Shown here one piece after another: positions 7,464 to 11,997 of a DNA stretch of 11,997 nt. The notes under the pieces are model-generated. The model ran no database searches. It had not been told where the DNA came from and saw only the letters and a program-made list of their open reading frames with translations. The position numbers were made by a program, and so were the translations under genes. The first letter of the stretch is position 1; every line of letters starts with the position of its first letter. The DNA lies in assembly GCA_032128395.1 (NCBI GenBank), contig JAQBGV010000083.1, positions 1 through 11,997 of the forward strand, written 5' to 3'. The DNA comes from JAQBGV01 sp032128395. Lineage in GTDB: Bacteria > Planctomycetota > UBA8108 > UBA1146.

Positions 7464-7478
7464 CCATCCGAGGGATGG
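7464..7478. promoter_or_regulatory. Operator-like palindrome CCATCC-N3-GGATGG
   Basis: A perfect 6-bp inverted repeat with a 3-nt spacer, placed between two divergent genes. It has no T-run after it, which fits a protein-binding site better than a terminator. No regulator gene is in the window, so the role is a guess. Confidence 0.3.
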
Positions 7479-7682
7479 TCAATCTCGAGGTCGAATCGGC
7501 TCCATCGATGTCCCCCCTTGTGCGATCCTTGCACTTCGGCCTTCATATCCGCTGCTCAGTGTCCGCTTCCTCGGTGTCCGCTGCTCCGCTGTTCGGTGGA
7601 AGACCGTGCCACCACCGGTCCCGACATGAGCGAACCACGCCCCGCGCCCGAGCTGCCGCTGCGCCAGCGTCCCTCGGAAGAG

Positions 7683-7689
7683 AAAGGAG
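7683..7689 (+). promoter_or_regulatory. Shine-Dalgarno deciding the Rieske-GltS start
   Basis: AAAGGAG lies 10 nt before ATG 7700. The upstream in-frame ATG at 7475 has no comparable site, so the shorter protein is preferred. Confidence 0.6.
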
Positions 7690-7699
7690 CCCGGTCCCG

Positions 7700-9328
7700 A
7701 TGACCGCGACGACACCGAAGAAGAAGATCCAGGTCGCCACTTGGAGCGAGCTCGCCGATCGCACCCCACACTACGCCCTGGTGGCGAACGTCGACCTCGT
7801 CGTGATCCGCTTCGGCGATGAGATCTCTGTGCTGTTCGGTCGCTGCCTCCACCGCGGTGCACTGCTCTCGGACGGCTACGTCGATGGCGACAACCTGATC
7901 TGCGGAGTCCACAACTGGGACTATCGTCTCGACACCGGAGTCAGCGAGTACAACCCGTCGGAGCGCCTCCACAAGTTCCACTCTTTCATCGATCGCGACG
8001 CCGACACCGTGTCCGTCGACGAGGCCGAGGTCGAGGCGTGGCACGTGGACAATCCGCAGTCGTTCGACCGAGAGGCATATCACGGTCTGTACGCGGACCA
8101 CTCGGGGACTCCCGCTGAACCGCACGTGAACTACATCCAGAAACTCGCCCGGGAAGGGCTCTCGAAGGTCGGTCACCACGGCGCGGTCTCCGCCATGGGG
8201 GTGCCCCGCACGGAGCTTCCCGCGTGGGACGACATCCAGATCCTCACCGCCCAGATGTGGAAGAAGCCGCTCCTCGATGAGGAACCGGTGGAGACGAAGC
8301 TCGTGATCGGGCCGCGCGCGAAACGTCCACTCGAGCTCGCGATCCCTCTGTTCGTCAGCGACATGAGTTTCGGAGCGCTCAGCGAGGAAGCGAAGGTCGC
8401 ACTCGCGAAGGGTGCAGAGCTCGCCGGAACGGGGATCTGTTCCGGCGAAGGCGGGATGCTCCCCGAGGAGCAGGAAGCAAATTCTCGCTACTTCTACGAG
8501 CTCGCATCCGCCCGGTTCGGCTGGAGCCTCGACAGGGCGGCGCGCTGTCAGGCGTTCCATTTCAAAGGGGGACAAGGGGCGAAGACCGGGACCGGGGGTC
8601 ATCTTCCGGGCGCCAAGGTGCAGGGGAGGATCGCCGAGGTGCGCGGCCTCGAGCCGGGGCAGCCCGCGATCAGCCCGTCCCGATTTCCCGACCTCGACAC
8701 CCCCGCCGACTTCCGACGCGTCGCAGATGAAGTGAGAGAGGCGACGGGAGGGATCCCGATCGGCTTCAAGCTCTCCGCCCAACACATCGAGCGTGATCTC
8801 GACTTCGCTCTGGAAGTCGGAGTCGAGTACGTGATCCTGGACGGCCGCGGCGGGGGTACCGGCGCAGCGCCGAACATCTTCAAGCAGAACATCTCGGTCC
8901 CGACGATCGCAGCGATCGGGCGTGCCCGCCGCCACCTCGACAAGCAGAGCTGCGGTGGAGTCACGTTGATCGCCACCGGAGGGCTGCGCACCGAGTCCGA
9001 CTTCGTCAAGGCGCTCGCGCTCGGTGCGGACGGCGTGGCGATCTCGAACAGCGCCCTGCAGGCGATCGGGTGCCTCGGGATGCGCGCATGCCATACCAAC
9101 AATTGCCCGGTCGGCATCGCGACGCAGAAGAAGAATCTCCGCTCCCGTCTGATCATCGAGGAGTCGGCGAAGCGGCTCGGAAGGTTTTTCGAAGCGACCA
9201 CCGAATTGATGACGGTGCTTGCGCGAGCGTGCGGGCACTCGAGTCTCGCCGACTTCTGCCCGGAGGATCTGACCAGCTGGAAGCGGGATGTGGCGGAGTT
9301 GGCGGGGATCCGGTACGCGGGGGAGTAG
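7700..9328 (+). CDS. Rieske [2Fe-2S]-glutamate synthase (GltB2/FMN) fusion protein
   Basis: A 542-residue cytoplasmic redox flavoenzyme. ATG at 7700 is chosen over 7475 because AAAGGAG lies 10 nt upstream and the Rieske similarity begins within ~10 residues. Residues ~8-110 are a NirD-like Rieske domain with C49-L-H51 and C68-G-V-H71 as cluster ligands. Residues ~160-520 are the FMN/synthase domain of glutamate synthase: SDMSFGALSEEAK (220-232), FKGGQGAKTGTGGHLPG (288-304), GFKLS (355-359), DGRGGGTGA (381-389) and ATGGLRTESDF (425-435). The [3Fe-4S] ligands C458, C464 and C469 are in CLGMRACHTNNCPVG, with the C-x5-C-x4-C spacing known for GltS. By family the domain aminates 2-oxoglutarate. 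The amidotransferase domain that would supply ammonia from glutamine and the GXGXG domain are both absent, and no gltD or gltB1 lies nearby. The Rieske domain probably delivers electrons. The reaction itself is inferred; a different 2-oxo acid acceptor is possible. Confidence 0.92.
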   Translation: MTATTPKKKIQVATWSELADRTPHYALVANVDLVVIRFGDEISVLFGRCLHRGALLSDGYVDGDNLICGVHNWDYRLDTGVSEYNPSERLHKFHSFIDRDADTVSVDEAEVEAWHVDNPQSFDREAYHGLYADHSGTPAEPHVNYIQKLAREGLSKVGHHGAVSAMGVPRTELPAWDDIQILTAQMWKKPLLDEEPVETKLVIGPRAKRPLELAIPLFVSDMSFGALSEEAKVALAKGAELAGTGICSGEGGMLPEEQEANSRYFYELASARFGWSLDRAARCQAFHFKGGQGAKTGTGGHLPGAKVQGRIAEVRGLEPGQPAISPSRFPDLDTPADFRRVADEVREATGGIPIGFKLSAQHIERDLDFALEVGVEYVILDGRGGGTGAAPNIFKQNISVPTIAAIGRARRHLDKQSCGGVTLIATGGLRTESDFVKALALGADGVAISNSALQAIGCLGMRACHTNNCPVGIATQKKNLRSRLIIEESAKRLGRFFEATTELMTVLARACGHSSLADFCPEDLTSWKRDVAELAGIRYAGE

Positions 9329-9487
9329 CTGGAGCCGGGCTTGCCGTCACCGAGGTATCGGGGTGAACCGTCCGGTTGGATGGCGGCTCGATTCGAAGAG
9401 TCTCGGCGGCCTGAAACAAGGCGATGTCGAGCGAGCCGGCGATCTCACTCCGCCACAGAGCGGTGACGTATCCCATCATCACCACTT

Positions 9488-10060
9488 CTAGTGGAAAAAG
9501 CCTTTGTGTGCACCCTCTAGCTCGGAGGGGATCTCACCGCCAACGATGTCCTCGTGCCCCTCGTCGCTACGGACGATACCAGAGACTTCGGAGAACGAGT
9601 GTATGCAGCCATTCGCGAAATAGACTTTCGTCTCGTCGTTCGAGTATCTCGGAAGCTGCTCGGTAAATTCTTGCCGGTCGACGAGGTAGAGCCCGCAGAG
9701 ACCGTACAACTGCCCTGCTCGGTGAGCTCGTTCGATCAGATCGAGAAAGAGCGCGCGCGCGTCCCTTTCCTCGCAAAGCACTCCGAATGCGACCGACTGT
9801 GGAGATGCCTGCAAGGGACCCGAGATCGGCGGACCTCCATCGATGACCATCGCGAAAACTCGAGTCTTCAACAGGATCTCGAAAGCATCCTCTCTCGAGA
9901 ACGGTCGCTCGAAGGAGCGCGCGATGTCGGAGCCGGAATCGTAGGGAGCGAACTCATCGAGGGAGAGTCCTGGTCGATCGTCGGCCGCGATCCGCGCGTG
10001 CCAGCTGGGCTCGACAGAGTGAGATGCGCTGAGGAAGGCGGCGAGAAACAACCAGCGCAT
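9488..10060 (-). CDS. Small secreted hypothetical protein with LYGLCGLYL motif
   Basis: A 190-residue protein of unknown function. The start at 10060 is preferred to the upstream in-frame ATG at 10129: AGGAGG lies 4 nt before it, and the N-terminus then becomes a clean signal peptide (MRWLFLAAFLSASHS). Residues ~45-115 are mixed helix and strand. Residues 117-131 read GQLYGLCGLYLVDRQ, followed at 151-153 by GCI. I recall similar short L-Y-x-L-C-G-L-[YW] patterns in uncharacterised exported proteins of planctomycetes and myxobacteria but know no function. Cysteines are at 96, 122 and 152. Base composition looks less GC-rich than the flanking genes, consistent with recent acquisition or low codon selection. 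It lies 86 nt downstream of the two-TM gene on the same strand. A long antisense frame exists but lacks a comparable start signal. Confidence 0.7.
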   Translation of the reverse strand: MRWLFLAAFLSASHSVEPSWHARIAADDRPGLSLDEFAPYDSGSDIARSFERPFSREDAFEILLKTRVFAMVIDGGPPISGPLQASPQSVAFGVLCEERDARALFLDLIERAHRAGQLYGLCGLYLVDRQEFTEQLPRYSNDETKVYFANGCIHSFSEVSGIVRSDEGHEDIVGGEIPSELEGAHKGFFH

Positions 10061-10064
10061 GAGA

Positions 10065-10070
10065 CCTCCT
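10065..10070 (-). promoter_or_regulatory. Shine-Dalgarno AGGAGG of the small secreted protein
   Basis: A perfect AGGAGG on the minus strand, 4 nt before ATG 10060. It decides the start in favour of the signal-peptide form. Confidence 0.6.
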
Positions 10071-10146
10071 GGCCGCGGTCGATTCGAACTTCCAACCGTA
10101 ATGGACTTGTCATGGAGTGCCAGTGCCATGAGTGCGGCCAGAAAAC

Positions 10147-10401
10147 TCAGTGCGATGACGGAGGTCGCACCTTCTCTCGAACGAGTAGCCGCTGAACTGC
10201 GAGCAGCAAGAGACCAGTGCCGAGAATCATCATGAATAGCGAAATGTCTTCCAGTGCCGCTTGTCTGGCGCCAAAGGCGGTATCGGATGGATCGCCGCTG
10301 TAGACGGCTACATCAGGCCACGACAGGGGGCGCGCCGAGATGCGGAGTATTCCACCAGAGAGAAGGCTGAGAAGCCCGATGAGCAAAACTGCGTAGGGCA
10401 T
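10147..10401 (-). CDS. Small two-TM membrane protein, hypothetical
   Basis: An 84-residue membrane protein of unknown function. ATG 10401 is preferred over ATG 10443 because AGGAG lies 5 nt upstream and the first hydrophobic segment then starts at once. TM1 is residues ~4-21 (AVLLIGLLSLLSGGIL). A polar loop of ~30 residues (ISARPLSWPDVAVYSGDPSD) follows, then TM2 at ~53-72 (ISLFMMILGTGLLLLAVQRL) and a short basic tail. It lies upstream of the secreted orphan on the same strand and probably shares a transcript with it. Its 5' side abuts the IS110 remnant, so its promoter may lie within that scar. It has no recognisable family; length and hydrophobicity are the main evidence that it is real. 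Confidence 0.6.
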   Translation of the reverse strand: MPYAVLLIGLLSLLSGGILRISARPLSWPDVAVYSGDPSDTAFGARQAALEDISLFMMILGTGLLLLAVQRLLVREKVRPPSSH

Positions 10402-10406
10402 TGGCA

Positions 10407-10411
10407 CTCCT
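10407..10411 (-). promoter_or_regulatory. Shine-Dalgarno AGGAG of the two-TM protein
   Basis: AGGAG on the minus strand ends 5 nt before ATG 10401, which fixes the shorter start. Confidence 0.5.
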
Positions 10412-10436
10412 GAGCACGGCCAGACGGTGGTCTTGC

Positions 10437-10665
10437 GACACATCTCACGGGTTCTACGGCGGCATCGACCTGCATGCCGAAGGCGAGAAGCGGCTTCACC
10501 GGCCGATTCCGGCTTCCTCGGACCCGCTCCTCGCCGCGGTCCAGCCCCATCGGAACGGCCTCGTCATCGCCGCCGAGTGCACGTTCACCTGGGTACTGGC
10601 TCACGGACCTCTGCGCCCAAGAAGGCATCCCTTTCGTGCTCGGGCACGCGCTTCCCGATGGCCTA
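10437..10665 (+). pseudogene. IS110-family transposase remnant (N-terminal fragment, frameshifted)
   Basis: The first frame reads FYGGIDLHA (from 10452), EGEKRLHRPIPASSDPLLAA and GLVIAAECTFTW. These match the start of IS110-family DEDD transposases, typically FYxGIDLHAR...GE...HRNLP...LVVAxECMFTW. The first Asp and the Glu of the catalytic set are still present. At 10591-10593 an extra G (TGG-G-TAC-TGG) shifts the frame. The +1 frame then continues YWLTDLCAQEGIPFVLGHAL, the normal continuation of the same protein. About ten codons are also missing between GIDLHA and EGE, where the family has RTMYVC-type sequence. After GHAL the similarity fades, so roughly the C-terminal three quarters of the ~350-400-residue protein is lost. 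It is clearly non-functional. Confidence 0.85.
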
Positions 10666-10850
10666 GGAGAGAGCCAACCGGGCGACGCCTTCGACATCGG
10701 ATGGTCGATGATGGACTCGCGGAAGGCAAGGACCGGAGCATCGGGGGGCGACGTCCCGTAACGCCCCCGTCACGGAGCTAGATCACCGCGACCGACCCGA
10801 CCCGCGGCGCTTACACTCGTCGCGCTGCGGTCCCGCGGAAGGGAGAATCA

Positions 10851-11882
10851 ATGCGAACGAAACGCGATGCGTCCTCGAGTGTCTCGTTCCTCGCCCTGGG
10901 AGTGCTCTTCGGCTGCCTCGCCCCCGGGCCGGACGTCCCCGAGCCCGCGACCTCGACGAGGGGCGAGCCCGACCCCTACTTCATCGAGAGCACGGCGGTC
11001 ACCCGATCGAGCGGTCCGGTGAGCATCACCCGCGATGTCTTCCAGGACCGCACGGGACGGATGTGGCTCGCCTCCTGGGAGGGGATCATCAGCTACGACG
11101 GGGAGACCTTCACCAACCACACGAATCGCGAAGGGCTGTGCAGGTATCGCGCGTTCACGATCCTCGAGGTCCGTGCGGGGGACCTGTGGTTCGGCACGGT
11201 CGGGGCGGGGGTGTACCGGTACGACGGAACGACCTTCACCCACTACACCGCCAAGGACGGACTGGCGTACGACCGCGTCGGTTGGCTGACCGAGGACTCG
11301 AAGGGGACGATCTGGATCGGGACCGAGCGCGGTATCAGCTGCTACGATGGCACGTCATTCAGCAACTTCACGGCGGAGGACGGTCTGGTCGACGGCGACG
11401 TGAACTCGATCGTCGAGGACCGGAACGGTGACATCTGGATCGCCACCCGGGGGAACTCCTACGTTTACGACGGGACGCGCTTCGCGCCGATCACCACCCC
11501 GGATGGCCTCACCTTCCGGAACGTGCGGAGCATCATCGAGGATGACGCCGGGATGATCTGGCTCGGCGGGAGCGATGGCCTCTGGCGCACGGATGGTCGC
11601 ACTTACACCCAGCTCTCCCCCCGCTTCACGGGATACCTCTACGAGGCGAGGGACGGGCGGATCTGGGTCAGTGCGGAGGCGGGGGGCGACAGGTACGGCA
11701 TGGCCCTCTTCGTCGTGGACCCGGGCGCGAGGTCGATCGTCGAGGACCCGCTCGAGGCCGTAATCAAACTGAAGGGCCAGGTTTTCGGCATCGAAGAGGA
11801 CACGGACGGGAACATCTGGTTCGGCACGGAGCGGGGGATCCAGCGGTACGACGGGACGACGTTCCGGACCTTCGAGGGGTGA
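10851..11882 (+). CDS. Lipoprotein with seven-bladed two-component-regulator propeller (Reg_prop), no kinase
   Basis: A 343-residue exported lipoprotein. The start ATG follows GGAAGGGAG by 5 nt. The signal ends LFGC, giving the lipidated Cys22, followed by a Pro-rich linker to ~residue 45. The rest is repeats of the type DxxGxIWIGTxxGIxxYDGxxFxxYTxxDGL. Key Trp residues are at 72, 113, 155, 196, 237, 272 and 323, making seven blades, i.e. one closed propeller. Such repeats normally form the periplasmic sensor of hybrid histidine kinases, as in the Bacteroidetes carbohydrate sensors. Here there is no TM, kinase or response-regulator domain, and the protein ends with the last blade (TFRTFEG). 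It may bind a ligand or protein at the membrane surface; the role is unknown. It appears monocistronic. Confidence 0.9.
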   Translation: MRTKRDASSSVSFLALGVLFGCLAPGPDVPEPATSTRGEPDPYFIESTAVTRSSGPVSITRDVFQDRTGRMWLASWEGIISYDGETFTNHTNREGLCRYRAFTILEVRAGDLWFGTVGAGVYRYDGTTFTHYTAKDGLAYDRVGWLTEDSKGTIWIGTERGISCYDGTSFSNFTAEDGLVDGDVNSIVEDRNGDIWIATRGNSYVYDGTRFAPITTPDGLTFRNVRSIIEDDAGMIWLGGSDGLWRTDGRTYTQLSPRFTGYLYEARDGRIWVSAEAGGDRYGMALFVVDPGARSIVEDPLEAVIKLKGQVFGIEEDTDGNIWFGTERGIQRYDGTTFRTFEG

Positions 11883-11903
11883 GCGGAGCGGGATCTGGGG
11901 TCC

Positions 11904-11939
11904 GGGACAGGCATCAGCGCTCCGCGCTGAGCCAGTCCC
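11904..11939 (+). terminator. Candidate terminator hairpin after propeller lipoprotein
   Basis: Begins 21 nt after the stop codon. Paired segments are GGGAC/GTCCC (11904-11908 with 11935-11939), GGC/GCC (11910-11912 with 11931-11933) and TCAGCGC/GCGCTGA (11914-11920 with 11924-11930), around the loop TCC. That is 15 base pairs with one A-A mismatch and one bulged A. What follows is ATCCTTC rather than a strong T-run, so it may be a weak intrinsic terminator or an mRNA 3'-end stabiliser. Confidence 0.5.
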
Positions 11940-11997
11940 ATCCTTCAAAAGCACATCTCGATCGCCGATGCCGGATCCAAGTCCACCGTCGGGCGCG

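Larger units (their letters stand above)
7373..7699. other. Divergent intergenic region between lectin and Rieske-GltS genes
   Basis: This 327-nt region holds the upstream signals of both divergent genes. A 6-bp perfect hairpin or operator-like palindrome, CCATCC-GAG-GGATGG, lies at 7464-7478. TTGCAC at 7529-7534 resembles a -35 box, but no -10 box is properly spaced from it. GTGTCCGCT occurs twice (7559-7567 and 7574-7582). The plus-strand reading frame of the downstream gene stays open back to an ATG at 7475, but the Arg/Ser/Pro-rich translation and lack of family similarity argue that this part is untranslated leader. Confidence 0.55.
10402..10850. other. Intergenic region with IS110 scar and upstream region of propeller lipoprotein
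   Basis: This 449-nt region has no intact gene. Its left half carries the transposase remnant (10437-10665). Beyond about 10665 the sequence no longer resembles a transposase in any frame. The last ~80 nt precede the propeller lipoprotein; TACACT at 10812-10817 is a fair -10 candidate, but the -35 position holds only a weak match (GAC). No terminal inverted repeats were seen, as expected for IS110 elements. Confidence 0.55.

Noticed and set aside
7556..9238. 560-codon open frame on the minus strand opposite the Rieske-GltS gene
   Set aside because: It mirrors the high-GC coding bias of the real gene, has no recognisable domain, and the plus strand has intact iron-sulfur and FMN motifs throughout.
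9332..9389. Possible branched structure (GAGCCG...CGGCTC enclosing two small stems) after the Rieske-GltS gene
   Set aside because: The stems are short with a long enclosed loop in GC-rich DNA and no T-run, so chance pairing is likely.
9153..9485. 110-codon minus-strand frame with a protein-like start (EIAGSLDIALFQAAETL)
   Set aside because: Most of it runs antisense to the conserved C-terminus of the Rieske-GltS gene and no family is recognised. The first ~50 codons could be a relic, but this cannot be supported.
9482..9494. Hairpin CCACT-TCT-AGTGG at the end of the small secreted gene
   Set aside because: The stem is only 5 bp, it overlaps the stop codon, and the A-run lies on the wrong side to give a T-tract for termination in that gene's direction.
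9554..10195. 213-codon plus-strand frame antisense to the small secreted protein
   Set aside because: It lacks a ribosome site and domain similarity; the minus-strand reading has AGGAGG and a signal peptide.
1..11997. tRNA, rRNA, CRISPR array, riboswitch, phage genes
   Set aside because: No cloverleaf, no regularly spaced repeats and no conserved RNA landmarks were seen on either strand.

Overview
The window is high-GC bacterial DNA. It probably comes from a planctomycete-type bacterium or a close relative in the Planctomycetota/PVC group. That is inferred from two secreted proteins carrying the paired EF-hand 'dockerin-like' module with the RGDxNxDG...DIADPIYLLSxLF...PPxPxCG pattern, which is very common in planctomycete exported proteins. 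There is no rRNA or tRNA to settle the taxonomy. Five of the eight genes encode proteins with an export signal, two of them lipoproteins, so this is largely a cell-envelope and secretion locus.

Layout. (1) 1-3351, minus strand: an MFS exporter (2128-3351) followed 33 nt later by a lipoprotein dipeptidyl-peptidase IV-like S9 serine peptidase, which runs off the left edge before its catalytic His. (2) 3352-5934: a 341-nt spacer with a strong hairpin and what looks like a decayed dockerin tail, then a plus-strand secreted protein with a seven-bladed FG-GAP propeller and an internal dockerin-like module. This segment is bounded by an imperfect 30-bp direct repeat (26/30 by eye) that copies the MFS start region, and a 14-bp inverted repeat also brackets the propeller gene. 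(3) 5942-7372, minus strand: a secreted C-type-lectin / FN3 / cohesin-like / dockerin-like protein, convergent with the propeller gene. (4) 7700-9328, plus strand: an unusual fusion of a Rieske [2Fe-2S] domain with the FMN/[3Fe-4S] synthase domain of glutamate synthase, with no glutaminase domain or GltD-type partner beside it. (5) 9488-10401, minus strand: two small, less GC-rich genes, a two-TM membrane protein and a secreted orphan. Both have good Shine-Dalgarno sequences and probably form one transcript. (6) 10437-10665: a frameshifted, truncated IS110-family transposase remnant. (7) 10851-11882, plus strand: a lipoprotein made only of a seven-bladed 'two-component regulator propeller', followed by a 15-bp hairpin that is a candidate terminator.

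How the parts may work together. The lectin and FG-GAP proteins both look like surface or secreted adhesion and recognition proteins with calcium-binding modules, and the S9 lipoprotein and MFS exporter fit peptide processing and export at the envelope. The direct repeat suggests that lectin, MFS and peptidase once formed a tighter minus-strand operon that was later split by the propeller-gene segment. The glutamate-synthase-like enzyme is metabolic and seems unrelated to its neighbours. The IS110 scar beside the two orphan genes marks a small accessory patch.
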